From: Gammaproteobacteria bacterium
Lineage (GTDB): Bacteria; Pseudomonadota; Gammaproteobacteria; Pseudomonadales; Azotimanducaceae
Reading direction: 5' to 3'
DNA length: 64,000 bases
NCBI GenBank assembly: GCA_009845835.1
Contig: VXYV01000006.1
Location: 1-64,000 of the forward strand
The notes under the pieces: model-generated
Told to the model about the DNA's origin: nothing
What the model saw: only the letters and a program-made list of their open reading frames with translations
The model's database searches: none
Translations under genes and position numbers: made by a program
Shown here: one piece after another, positions 56,293 to 64,000 of the stretch
Position numbering within the stretch: the first letter of the stretch is position 1
How the letters are laid out: every line of letters starts with the position of its first letter

Positions 56293-56640
56293 TTACTCTG
56301 ACGTGGATGATTTATTACCCGAAGCGAAACTCTGCAGATATTCACGCCAAGCAAGTTCGATCCCTCGATGCTGGCTTTGACTCAGTTTGCTCACGTGTGA
56401 CGAAGTCGACACAACAAAACTAACAATGTTTTGAACTTGCTCATAGGTAAGTGCGGTACAAAACATATCGACTTCGCTTGTTCCTTTATGATCCTTCGGT
56501 TTTTCCAACGGTTTTCGCTGCAAATAAGACAATAGTAACCTAGCATGTTCTGCGTCGCAGAATTTGGCCGTATGTTCAAGTAACCAACGCGAAACTATGT
56601 GTGGTTCATTGCACAGATTCTTGTAAGTTTCCCAGTCCAC
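56293..56640 (-). CDS. Small hypothetical protein, probably co-transcribed with purC
   Basis: A 115-residue soluble protein that I do not recognise. It starts at GTG (56640), 20 bp downstream of purC on the same strand. The sequence is mostly helical, with segments LEHTAKFCDAEHARLLLSYL and YEQVQNIVSFVVSTSSHV, and ends in a Ser/Thr-rich tail. There is no signal peptide, membrane helix or catalytic motif. Position suggests expression with purine synthesis, but no function can be assigned. Confidence 0.5.
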   Translation of the reverse strand: MDWETYKNLCNEPHIVSRWLLEHTAKFCDAEHARLLLSYLQRKPLEKPKDHKGTSEVDMFCTALTYEQVQNIVSFVVSTSSHVSKLSQSQHRGIELAWREYLQSFASGNKSSTSE

Positions 56641-56660
56641 AGTTGTGGTTAGAAAATTGG

Positions 56661-57584
56661 TTAGACCGCAATTCCGCTTAAGCGTTGAAGTGCTTCAGTG
56701 TACCGCGACATCGTTTGATCCACTATACTTTCAGGTAGTTCTGGACCGGGAGGTTTTTTGTCCCATTGTCCATTCTGTACCTGAGTTTCTAGGTAATTAC
56801 GTACTACCTGCTTGTCGAAACTATTCTGTTCTTGCCCCGGTGTCCATTCTTCGGCCAGCCAGAACCGAGAACTATCAGGAGTGAATATTTCGTCGATCAG
56901 AATCGGTATGGAATCTTCCTCAGTACGTCCGAATTCAAATTTAGTATCGGCTATAATGAAGCCTTTCGACAGCGCATATTCACGCGCTTGACTATAAAGT
57001 GAAAGTGTGGTTTCTTGTAACCAATCCATCGTGGATTGGCCGACTATCTGTACTCCCTCGGCAAAACTGATGTTTTCGTCATGATCACCAATTGCCGCCT
57101 TGGTCGAAGGAGTAAAGATTGGAGGATTAAGTCGATCGCTATTCTGCAACCCCGCGGGCAATTTGATTCCACAGACAGACCCGGTATTTTTGTAATCCTT
57201 AAATCCTGAACCAGCCAAATAACCCCGAGCTATACATTCGATAGGGACGACTTTGGTTAACTTACAGAGCATAATGCGATCTTGCAACAGAGACTTTTCT
57301 GTAGCAGTTAGACCAGGTACATCATTGACATCCGTACTAATCAGGTGGTGAGAGACTTTGTCTTCAAAGAACGAGAACCAGAATTTCGAGATTTGCGTGA
57401 GTACTTTTCCTTTCCCGGGAAGCCCGTTGTCGAGAACGATGTCGAACGCGCTAATGCGGTCGGTGGCAACGATCAGTAGTGCTGATTGACCGTTTGCAAG
57501 GGAAACGTCGTAAAGATCGCGAACTTTACCCTGTCGGCGGTTTGGAAGTGCTAGATTTGTGCTGAGTAGCGCAGAGTTTGTCAT
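56661..57584 (-). CDS. purC: Phosphoribosylaminoimidazole-succinocarboxamide synthase PurC
   Basis: PurC joins CAIR and aspartate to make SAICAR in purine synthesis. The 307-residue protein is the longer (yeast ADE1-like) form. Visible motifs are GKVRDLYDV, ATDRISAFDIVLDNGLPGKGKVLTQIS, VPIECIARGYLAGSG, and TKAAIGDHDENIS, with IIADTKFEFGR near 215. The ATP- and substrate-binding SAICAR synthase fold is intact. A run of A residues flanked by AATCAA/TTGATT lies just upstream of the start. purE lies elsewhere in this window, so the purine genes are scattered. Confidence 0.95.
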   Translation of the reverse strand: MTNSALLSTNLALPNRRQGKVRDLYDVSLANGQSALLIVATDRISAFDIVLDNGLPGKGKVLTQISKFWFSFFEDKVSHHLISTDVNDVPGLTATEKSLLQDRIMLCKLTKVVPIECIARGYLAGSGFKDYKNTGSVCGIKLPAGLQNSDRLNPPIFTPSTKAAIGDHDENISFAEGVQIVGQSTMDWLQETTLSLYSQAREYALSKGFIIADTKFEFGRTEEDSIPILIDEIFTPDSSRFWLAEEWTPGQEQNSFDKQVVRNYLETQVQNGQWDKKPPGPELPESIVDQTMSRYTEALQRLSGIAV

Positions 57585-57641
57585 GAATCAAAAAAAAATT
57601 GATTATACCCCCTCACTAGTTATCGTATTGTTGTATCGAGG

Positions 57642-58415
57642 TCATCGCCAACGATTTACATAGGGTTGCATACCCTGAATTGGTAATCCCGAGAGGACGG
57701 GAATCTTGTGATATCCCCGTTTTACGTAGTCAATCAATGTCGCAGTATTCTCGAAACTTGAGATCATTCTGAGGGTCGTAATCGTAGGGAGAATCATGTT
57801 CCATGTTTTTTTCGCGTGTCGATGCAACGCAATTTTGGGTCGCACCCACTCTCCCGATACGAGTTCAGAGGAATGTACATCGATCCCTTGACCATTAGTC
57901 ATAACACCGATAAAAAATCTGGTATCAAATCTAGCGGGCATTACTTTTGGCGTAATCCAATGGCTCAAGTAGTGCACTTTGGAAACCATTAACTGTAGTG
58001 AAAATTCTTCTAAGAGAGATTGGAAGGTAGTTTTAGCTGTGCATAGAGAGTCACGTACATGTTTTAATTCGTCAATTAACTTAGGGTCGAGTTCGCCGGT
58101 TAAGGTTTCGCTTTTACGAGCAAATAACACTCCACACTCTTCGAAACATTCACGAATGGCAGCGATCCAATACCGCAGACCATTTTGTTTCACGTCCAAT
58201 ATGTCAGAAGCTTCACGGTCTGTTAAAGAGTCACTGAATTTTTCGCAATTCGCATCGTCTGGATCTACTTTACCGCCAGGAAACACATACAGGTTGGGAA
58301 AGGTACTTTGCTTTGTTCGTTTGAGTAGAAGCACCTCGTAACCCTCAGGATTATCGCGCAGCAGGACGAGAGTTGAGGCAGTCGGTATAGATACTTCTGA
58401 ACTAACTTGATTCAT
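57642..58415 (-). CDS. NUDIX hydrolase (NUDT19-like group)
   Basis: A 257-residue hydrolase of the NUDIX superfamily. After STLVLLRDNPEGYEVLLLKRT comes FPGGKVDPDD. A long insert follows before the NUDIX helix AAIRECFEECGVLFARK, which supplies RExxEExG with Cys in place of one residue. The insert between the PGG motif and the helix, and the HWITPKVMPARFDTRFF stretch, are features of the NUDT7/NUDT19-like coenzyme A and acyl-CoA diphosphatases. A role in CoA turnover is therefore likely but not proven. It precedes purC on the same strand. Confidence 0.85.
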   Translation of the reverse strand: MNQVSSEVSIPTASTLVLLRDNPEGYEVLLLKRTKQSTFPNLYVFPGGKVDPDDANCEKFSDSLTDREASDILDVKQNGLRYWIAAIRECFEECGVLFARKSETLTGELDPKLIDELKHVRDSLCTAKTTFQSLLEEFSLQLMVSKVHYLSHWITPKVMPARFDTRFFIGVMTNGQGIDVHSSELVSGEWVRPKIALHRHAKKTWNMILPTITTLRMISSFENTATLIDYVKRGYHKIPVLSGLPIQGMQPYVNRWR

Positions 58416-58448
58416 ATTGGTCAGAGGGTACTGAAAGAACTATTCGAT

Positions 58449-59909
58449 TCAATGTAAGGGTAGATCAAATCTCTGCGCTTGTTGCAACAGATATGAATGC
58501 AAGTCTTGCAGAACATCGGTTTCATCTTCTGGAGGTTGCGTTTTCAGTAGTTGTTTTGTCTGCTTGAGCGTGTCGGCGAGATTATGGTCAGGACGGGTGA
58601 GTTGTTCACGGATAAACTCGCGGTATTGAGTTCTTGATGCACGCGACATTTGTTCTGGTGCTATCCTTACTTTGAGTCGGCTATGTAGATCACGTAGTCT
58701 TTGATCCTCGAAATTGACGTCGTGCCACGGTTTTTCCAGTTTGATATTCTGCCAAAACTTTTTGCACAGTTGCGAGTCAGAGTCAGAAATGAAACCGTCG
58801 TACAATGATTCTTCCGCTATTTTCGCAGTTTCTTGTTCATGATTTCGGTCATAAACCTTTTGAAGCTTTTGTTGTAAACCTTCGACTTTGAGCAACTTTT
58901 CTCGAGCCCAATGAACCGCATCTAGATCTATCGTTAGTCGTTTCAAACCACTCTGTGGTAAAGTTTGAATTGGCGCAACAACTGGGGACTGATTTAGTGC
59001 GACTAGGTTTAAGCCAGGTCGATCTTGTTCGTCGTTTTCTTCGCGTGATTGTTCTCGAGACCTAAACAATGATTCTTGAATTTCCTCAGTTGTTCGATTC
59101 AAAACCAATTCGATGTTACTCATCAAATCCACGACAATCACTCGATTAGAGAATTTTGGGTGCGGGGCGATTGGAAGCACCGGGGCTATGCAATATCTTG
59201 CATTAGAGTACTGGGCTGAGATGTGTAAGCAGATGGAAGGTACATCGACACTCAGTAGTTTTTGGATGTAATTCGAAACTGGTAGATCAATTGCATATTG
59301 CCAGAGTTTTGGTTGCGACTTCCTGATTAATCGTGCGATTTTGATACACAGGTTCACATCTACCAAGGCGTCGTGAAGTCCTTCGGTGTTAAAACCGTTT
59401 GCTTCCGCAATGGCACCTTGCGAAAATACTGGCTTGTCGTCTTTGATGGGCCAATCGATTCCATCGGGACGCAATGCTGCCGTCAATCGCGCGATATTCA
59501 ACAAATCCAGACGGTAGTTTCCGTTCTTATATTCATGGGCATACGGCGGAAGCAAATTTCTGTACATGCCATAGCGTAAAAAATAGTCGTCGAATCCGGT
59601 GTTGTTGTAACCGATTAGTCGAGTGTGAGGATGTTTCAAATGATTTGATAATCGTCGCATCAATTCCCATTCTTCAATTCCTTGTTCAAGACACCGACTG
59701 GGTTTTAGTTTAGAAATAGATAGCGCATCCGGGCTCGGAAGAACTTCGGGTGGAAATCGCACCAACTTGGTAAACGGCTCACCAATCGGTTCTAGTTCGA
59801 GATTAGTTCGTTGGCTTGCAAACTGCAGAATTCGATCTCGATACGTCACTAAACCGGTGGTTTCGGTGTCATACCAGTAGAACGAACCTAACCGTTGGGG
59901 GTTGTTCAT
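58449..59909 (-). CDS. sbcB: Exodeoxyribonuclease I
   Basis: A 486-residue exonuclease I that degrades single-stranded DNA from the 3' end. The DEDD nuclease motifs are visible. FYWYDTETTGL gives the first Asp/Glu. LIGYNNTGFDDYFLRYGMYRNL gives the second Asp, and HDALVDVNLCIKIARL gives the His and last Asp. The SH3-like and C-terminal helical parts follow (YDGFISDSDSQLCKKFW, FEDQRLRDLHSRLKVR). The length matches E. coli SbcB (475). It is upstream of the NUDIX gene with about 30 bp between. Confidence 0.95.
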   Translation of the reverse strand: MNNPQRLGSFYWYDTETTGLVTYRDRILQFASQRTNLELEPIGEPFTKLVRFPPEVLPSPDALSISKLKPSRCLEQGIEEWELMRRLSNHLKHPHTRLIGYNNTGFDDYFLRYGMYRNLLPPYAHEYKNGNYRLDLLNIARLTAALRPDGIDWPIKDDKPVFSQGAIAEANGFNTEGLHDALVDVNLCIKIARLIRKSQPKLWQYAIDLPVSNYIQKLLSVDVPSICLHISAQYSNARYCIAPVLPIAPHPKFSNRVIVVDLMSNIELVLNRTTEEIQESLFRSREQSREENDEQDRPGLNLVALNQSPVVAPIQTLPQSGLKRLTIDLDAVHWAREKLLKVEGLQQKLQKVYDRNHEQETAKIAEESLYDGFISDSDSQLCKKFWQNIKLEKPWHDVNFEDQRLRDLHSRLKVRIAPEQMSRASRTQYREFIREQLTRPDHNLADTLKQTKQLLKTQPPEDETDVLQDLHSYLLQQAQRFDLPLH

Positions 59910-60238
59910 TCAGGCAATTTATGGGGTATTCAATGGTTCACAGAACGAAGGCGCGGACGACGAACGAGCGCTAATTTATTTGTTCTTCGGCAGGAGTTCC
60001 AAGCTGATTTGCTAAAGATTCTATCAAACGGGTTGAGTTGAGGAAAGAAACACTTGCCAAATCGGAAGTTTACCATCACTTTGCCTTACCAATACAATTC
60101 TAACTCCGGGAGGTCGAAAGTGATTAATCAGGTCTCCCCCAACACCATAGTATCAAGTATTTTCGAATTACTACATCTTAGCCTCCAACAGGAACCGACT
60201 ATCACCAAAGAAACCCATCCTTTTTCAATCATAACGGT
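59910..60238. other. Divergent intergenic region between sbcB and the DASS transporter
   Basis: These 329 bases separate two divergent genes and must carry their promoters. A 62-codon frame at 60054-60242 overlaps the transporter start, has no ribosome-binding site and no motif, and I do not accept it. No strong hairpin, operator or riboswitch is visible. Confidence 0.5.
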
Positions 60239-61636
60239 ATGACGCTTAAACAAAAAGTAGGACTGATTGCAGGACCAACGGTAGCTCTCGTGGTTGGCCT
60301 GGCTATGCTGCAATTCTCCGATATACCACCTGCCGCAGTTCTCACGGCCAGTATAACGGTATTGGTGGTCATCTGGTGGATACTTGAACCGATACCCATA
60401 CCTGTTGTGTCTTTGCTTCCGTTGACTTTGTTACCGATGTGTGGGATTATTACTGTAAAGGATGTACAACAGTCTTATGGTCATCCGCTCATATTGCTGT
60501 TGCTTGGAGGTTTTATTCTTTCCACCGCGATGGCGCATTCGGGTGCGCACCAAAAAATTGCTTACGCAATACTACGGGTATTCGGCGGGAAAAGTGGGCG
60601 CTCGCTCGTGCTTGGTTTTATGGCAACAGCGGCCATACTATCCATGTGGATTAGCAACACGGCGACAACTTTAATGTTACTTCCTGTTGCACTCGCAATA
60701 CTCGATCGCGTAAATGATCAACGCTTAGTAGCCCCCCTCCTGTTAGGTACCGCGCATGCTGCCAGCGTGGGAGGGATTGGCACACCGATTGGGACACCGC
60801 CTAACGTTGTGTTTTTAGGTCTATACAACGAGCACGTGGGAGACCCGTCGATGGAGATAGACTTCCTACAGTGGATGACTTGGGGGATACCTGTAGTTAT
60901 CGTGGTAGTTCCACTTCTTGCTCTGTGGTTAACCCGCAACGTAAACTTTAGGACGGACATTCAACTACCTGATGTTGGGAAATGGACTGCTGCTCAAAAA
61001 CGCGTACTATTGATTTTTGCGTTGACGGCGTGTGGTTGGGTATTTAGAAATGCACCCTTCGGGGGGTGGGCTGGTTTATTACCGGAGGGATGGCTTAGTT
61101 CAGATTACATGGTTGCTTTTTTTGCGATTGTCGCGTTATTCATGACTTCTGACGGGAAAGGCAATCGACTGCTCGATTGGGAGACTGCAACAAAAATTCC
61201 CTGGGGCATGTTGTTGCTGTTTGGTGCTGGACTAACTATCGCAAAGGCATTCGAAGCTTCTGGACTGAGTGCAGTTCTAGCGGAAAATTTCGATCTGCTC
61301 AAACAGCTTCCAGTGTTATTGCTTATCTTGATCATATGCCTGTTTGTGACGTTCCTGACTGAAACAACAAGTAATACGGCAACTACTACGATTTTATTAC
61401 CAATCTTTTTAGCCGCAGCAATCGCCGCCGCAGTTGATCCGAAACTATTTATGGTACCGGCCGCAATGAGTGCAAGTTGCGCCTTCATGTTACCCGTCGC
61501 TACTCCACCTAATGTGGTGGTGTACTCTTCCGGACGGTTCCCTATGGAAAAGATGGCTAAAGAAGGCTTCATTTTGAACCTTATCGGCGCAGTAGTGATT
61601 ACTACCGCTTGTTTTCTCTACTTTTCCAACCTGTAG
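60239..61636 (+). CDS. DASS family (SLC13-type) Na+/dicarboxylate or sulfate symporter
   Basis: A 465-residue membrane protein with about eleven helices and two re-entrant SNT motifs: WISNTATTLMLLPVAL (about 139) and TETTSNTATTTILLPI (about 377). The helix patterns ILEPIPIPVVSLLPLTLLPM, GGFILSTAMAHSGAHQKIA and PIGTPPNVVFLG, plus the last-third MLPVATPPNVVVYSSG, are those of VcINDY and related transporters. The substrate is likely a C4-dicarboxylate or inorganic anion carried with Na+. It stands alone on its strand with a divergent sbcB upstream. The next gene (acyltransferase) follows by 26 bp. Confidence 0.92.
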   Translation: MTLKQKVGLIAGPTVALVVGLAMLQFSDIPPAAVLTASITVLVVIWWILEPIPIPVVSLLPLTLLPMCGIITVKDVQQSYGHPLILLLLGGFILSTAMAHSGAHQKIAYAILRVFGGKSGRSLVLGFMATAAILSMWISNTATTLMLLPVALAILDRVNDQRLVAPLLLGTAHAASVGGIGTPIGTPPNVVFLGLYNEHVGDPSMEIDFLQWMTWGIPVVIVVVPLLALWLTRNVNFRTDIQLPDVGKWTAAQKRVLLIFALTACGWVFRNAPFGGWAGLLPEGWLSSDYMVAFFAIVALFMTSDGKGNRLLDWETATKIPWGMLLLFGAGLTIAKAFEASGLSAVLAENFDLLKQLPVLLLILIICLFVTFLTETTSNTATTTILLPIFLAAAIAAAVDPKLFMVPAAMSASCAFMLPVATPPNVVVYSSGRFPMEKMAKEGFILNLIGAVVITTACFLYFSNL

Positions 61637-61662
61637 ACACCTTCAATCCGAGCGGTTGATTC

Positions 61663-62523
61663 GTGCGCGTATTTAGAGGTTTCGCGGCACTGTCCTTCAT
61701 AGTGGTTACCGTGTTATGTGTTTGCGTAATGGTATTGTTGCTTGCTCTTTGGCTAGTTTTTTGTCCCTCTCACAAAGTTCGTCGAACCGTTAGAGGATTC
61801 ATGGATCGCATGATAAACGTATGGGTTGCTGGAAATCGGTGGATGCTTCGAAGACTAAATATGATATCGATAGAAACGATCTTCGATCAACAACTCGAAA
61901 CAGAGCACAACCAGTGGCAAATTGTGATTTGCAATCATCAAACTTGGGCGGATGTCATCGTATTGCAGATTGCGCTATTGGATTACATTCCACCAATCAA
62001 GTTTTTCACCAAACGAGAGTTTATTTGGGTTCCCGTTTTGGGCTTTGTATTGTGGGTTTTGAAATTCCCCTACGTACTTCGAGCTTCTACTGGTCACAAA
62101 CGAACTGAGTCCTACCGCAATCTGCTCAACGCACGCTCAATGCATCGAGCCCGGCAACAGTTTCACGAACGACCGGTGTCAATCCTCATATTCTGTGAAG
62201 GTACTAGATTCAATCAAGAGAAGTATCGGGCCCAGAAATCTTCGTATCGTAATTTGCTCAGACCGAAAATAGGTGGTGTTGCGTTCACAATAGATGCTCT
62301 TCAAACAAAAACAAATCACATACTGGATGTTACTCTTGTTTACGAAGGAAAAACACCTAATTTTTGGAATTTTCTCTGTGGGAAGTGTCGGCGGGTGAAA
62401 GTGCACACACGTAAAGTTTTGATCAAAGATTTATCAGAACCCTCAATACGAAGCGGGATCCGCCAACTTTGGCAAACAAAAGATCAGGAGATTGATCGTT
62501 TACAAAGCGAGTTTAACTTTTAG
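61663..62523 (+). CDS. 1-acylglycerol-3-phosphate acyltransferase-like protein (YihG type)
   Basis: A 286-residue membrane-bound acyltransferase. The catalytic motif is CNHQTWADVI (HxxxxD), followed by FFTKREFIWVPVLGFVLW and the FCEGTRF (EGTR) substrate motif. N-terminal helices (about 8-38) anchor it. This layout matches E. coli YihG and plant-like LPAAT proteins, which add an acyl chain to lysophosphatidic acid or to lipid A-type acceptors. The start is GTG at 61663. Its stop overlaps the end of a convergent hypothetical gene by 4 bp. Confidence 0.9.
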   Translation: MRVFRGFAALSFIVVTVLCVCVMVLLLALWLVFCPSHKVRRTVRGFMDRMINVWVAGNRWMLRRLNMISIETIFDQQLETEHNQWQIVICNHQTWADVIVLQIALLDYIPPIKFFTKREFIWVPVLGFVLWVLKFPYVLRASTGHKRTESYRNLLNARSMHRARQQFHERPVSILIFCEGTRFNQEKYRAQKSSYRNLLRPKIGGVAFTIDALQTKTNHILDVTLVYEGKTPNFWNFLCGKCRRVKVHTRKVLIKDLSEPSIRSGIRQLWQTKDQEIDRLQSEFNF

Positions 62524-62909
62524 CAGATTGATTGATTAAACTCGTATATGTGGCGAACTCGCGCGCCTAATGTACGCAGGATTTGGTGGTGATTGAACAA
62601 TTCCTGTTCAGTGGGAACATCTCCACCACATAAGCAGACTAATTTTTCCAAATTGTCAATCACATTGCGGCGAACAAAGCCAAAGGAATCGTCTTTGTCT
62701 GTGACGGGAAATATCTCATTTCGGTCAAAGAAAGCGATGTGATAGTGAGGATCTGCTCGCAGGCAATCGAATCGAGCTAGTTCTTGTGGTTGTCCATTTA
62801 CCGGACCAACCAAACGTACCGAAACGCCTTGGTCGCCGCGAATATGGCGGTACCGCGCCAGCCAATTAAATCGGCCGTTTGCTATTCTTTCTTCAGGTGT
62901 GTCGTTCAT
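62520..62909 (-). CDS. Hypothetical protein
   Basis: A 129-residue soluble protein that I do not recognise. The N-terminal half is basic (RFNWLARYRHIRGDQGVSVRL) and has a beta-rich look, followed by FDCLRADPHYHIAFFDRNE with two His and an acidic ending, then helices with CLCGGDVPTEQELF. No catalytic motif or membrane helix is visible. It lies 38 bp downstream of the membrane/coiled-coil gene on the same strand and may be co-transcribed with it. It overlaps the convergent acyltransferase stop by 4 bp. Confidence 0.55.
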   Translation of the reverse strand: MNDTPEERIANGRFNWLARYRHIRGDQGVSVRLVGPVNGQPQELARFDCLRADPHYHIAFFDRNEIFPVTDKDDSFGFVRRNVIDNLEKLVCLCGGDVPTEQELFNHHQILRTLGARVRHIYEFNQSIC

Positions 62910-62947
62910 CGTAAGTATGTTTCCATTCGTATGAAAAGCTAATTGAG

Positions 62948-63613
62948 TTATTCTCGTTCAAGATCAGATGTTCGCCGTTGTAAATCGCGAATCCAATTGT
63001 TGTTTTGTATGCGCCACGTGTCAATCGCTTCGATGGCTTCTTCATTCTTTTTCACTCTAACTTCGAGTTGATCAGAGGAAGTGATCGCAAGTTGATTGGT
63101 GCTGTTTACAGTGTCTACAAGATCTCGTAACGAGCGCGAGTTTTGTAAGATTGTAGCAGCATTGTCTTCGGTATGGGTCTTCAGCGTTTTAATGTCTTCA
63201 CCAAGTATATCGTCGCGACCTTGCAGAGTCGCAATTGTTGACTCTAGAGCTTCGATGGCTGGTCGATTCCGTTTATTAGATAGATCCCATAATTTGCGAA
63301 TTTCATCCTCCCAGAATTCCAGTTGTTCCTTGACTGAAGTTTCCGTTTCTAAACCGGTCTCAACATTGATGTTGAGGCGATCTTCGAGCGCTGTGATCTG
63401 TTCTCGCAGTAGCGAATTTTGTTCGCTGATGTAAGTGTACATCGAATACAGAAACCAACCACCAGTACCGAGACCAAGAATGACAAAAACCGTGAGAAAT
63501 AGGATCCCAACATTAGATCCACCACCACGATTGCGCGGCGGGCGTGAGCCCCTCTCATTCTGGGGTTGGCGAGAGAGATCTGGATCGGTAACAACAATAG
63601 GACGATCAGCCAT
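62948..63613 (-). CDS. Membrane-anchored coiled-coil protein, unknown function
   Basis: A 221-residue protein. A proline/arginine-rich cytoplasmic N-terminus (PQNERGSRPPRNRGGG) leads to one membrane helix (about 33-53, VGILFLTVFVILGLGTGGW). Long heptad-rich helices follow to the end (about 65-221, for example SLLREQITALEDRLNIN and IATLQGRDDILGEDIKTLK). This architecture suits a scaffold in the periplasm or cell envelope. No known family was recognised. The start is ATG at 63613, preceded by GGAAAG. It is co-directional with the gene at 62520-62909. Confidence 0.6.
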   Translation of the reverse strand: MADRPIVVTDPDLSRQPQNERGSRPPRNRGGGSNVGILFLTVFVILGLGTGGWFLYSMYTYISEQNSLLREQITALEDRLNINVETGLETETSVKEQLEFWEDEIRKLWDLSNKRNRPAIEALESTIATLQGRDDILGEDIKTLKTHTEDNAATILQNSRSLRDLVDTVNSTNQLAITSSDQLEVRVKKNEEAIEAIDTWRIQNNNWIRDLQRRTSDLERE

Positions 63614-63702
63614 TCGTTAAATCTTTCCTTAAAGTAATTTTGACAGTGTAACATCGGCGCTACAGATAAGTGTCAGCAGCGCCAGCAAGTTCTAACTTAC
63701 GT

Positions 63703-64000
63703 TTACAGAAAATGTAGCAGTACTTGTGCTACGCCCGTTAAAACAAAACCCGAGATGATAACCGCGGGGATACTCTTAATGAGGGGGTTAAGCGAACCAA
63801 ATAGGCCATTTAGCCAAATGATGACGACCAAACCTAGGACAATGTACATTCCCCACGACTCTGCTGTAATACTGTTACCGAAGGCAAAATGTGCACTCGA
63901 AACCATCGTCGCGGCCATGGGAATCGATAGCAGGGTGTTGGTTCGACTCGCGAGTAAAACGGTTGCTGCCGCATCATCTGCATTAGGATCAGCTTCCTCA
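63703..64000 (-). CDS. Urate_ox_N/PuuD-like membrane protein (C-terminal part, runs off right edge)
   Basis: The frame is open from the window edge to its stop at 63703, so only the last ~99 residues are visible. It contains LASRTNTLLSIPM, typical of the membrane domain found at the N-terminus of urate hydroxylase PuuD, followed by helices WGMYIVLGLVVIIWLNGLFG and a final helix. The chain ends soon after the last helix, with no cytochrome c domain as in PuuD. It could therefore be a stand-alone Urate_ox_N membrane protein. The initiator is outside the window; an internal ATG at 63918 is not the true start. Confidence 0.65.
   Translation of the reverse strand, partial: EEADPNADDAAATVLLASRTNTLLSIPMAATMVSSAHFAFGNSITAESWGMYIVLGLVVIIWLNGLFGSLNPLIKSIPAVIISGFVLTGVAQVLLHFL

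Noticed and set aside
60054..60242. 62-codon frame just before the DASS transporter
   Set aside because: It has no ribosome-binding site or hydrophobic/structural pattern, and overlaps the transporter start. It was considered as a leader peptide, but there is no attenuator hairpin.
61105..61572. 155-codon antisense frame in the DASS transporter gene
   Set aside because: It lies fully inside the transporter frame and has no independent start signal.
1..64000. CRISPR arrays, defence islands, integrases or prophage genes
   Set aside because: None was seen: no regularly spaced repeats, no cas-like or integrase motifs, and no phage structural genes.

Overview
The window looks like chromosomal DNA of a gammaproteobacterium, probably an uncultivated free-living heterotroph. 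The evidence is gene order and gene content. There is an rpsU-yqeY-dnaG-rpoD macromolecular synthesis operon with a CAU-anticodon tRNA beside rpoD, and a polA-engB-dsbA-cytochrome c4 neighbourhood. There are also a TonB-dependent receptor, sbcB, rmuC, SURF1 and SCO-type oxidase assembly genes, and a homodimeric pyruvate dehydrogenase E1. Coding density is high and many genes overlap by 1-30 bp. I saw no rRNA, CRISPR array, intact insertion sequence or prophage.

Layout. At 0-6 kb lie the start of a eukaryote-type glutamine synthetase (off the left edge), a thiol dioxygenase, rsgA, aceE and a dicarboxylate/amino-acid symporter. At 6-16 kb lie two unknown exported proteins, a VTT membrane protein, a large TonB receptor, an M3 oligopeptidase, a class II cytochrome c and a cytochrome b561. 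At 15.6-24.9 kb lie a family B DNA polymerase with a destroyed active site, purE, tsaC, SURF1, SCO, a divergent EgtD-like methyltransferase, polA and engB. At 25-27.4 kb two DsbA proteins flank cytochrome c4. At 27.5-33.9 kb a tightly packed cluster encodes an amidase, three mevalonate-pathway proteins (including an HMG-CoA reductase/mevalonate kinase fusion) and exonuclease III. The 35.5-37.6 kb stretch has no convincing gene. At 37.6-42.6 kb lie an ankyrin protein, an FAD oxidase, rmuC and a one-subunit glycyl-tRNA synthetase. At 42.6-49.3 kb lies the sigma/primase operon, with two full-length RpoD-type sigma factors separated by a tRNA-Ile(CAU) gene that carries a group I intron. At 49.4-64 kb lie a prolyl oligopeptidase, an aminotransferase, a nitrilase, a PerM-like protein, a rhomboid, a SixA-like phosphatase, purC, a NUDIX hydrolase, sbcB, a DASS transporter, an acyltransferase, two unknown proteins and a Urate_ox_N-type membrane protein running off the right edge.

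How the genes fit together. The mevalonate cluster supplies the steps from HMG-CoA to isopentenyl diphosphate, an alternative to the MEP route usual in Gammaproteobacteria. HMG-CoA synthase and isomerase are not in view. The c-type cytochromes, SURF1, SCO and DsbA proteins point to aerobic respiration with a copper oxidase and periplasmic thiol chemistry. DNA repair is well represented (polA, xthA, sbcB, rmuC). The proofreading residues of PolA are lost, however, and the Pol II-like protein appears to have lost both polymerase and exonuclease centres.

The strongest leads for new biology are the intact pseudo-polymerase, the HMGR-mevalonate kinase fusion operon, the intron-bearing tRNA between two RpoD paralogues, and the EgtD-like protein with altered substrate-pocket residues. 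All assignments come from reading the sequence and remembered family motifs; no database search was run.
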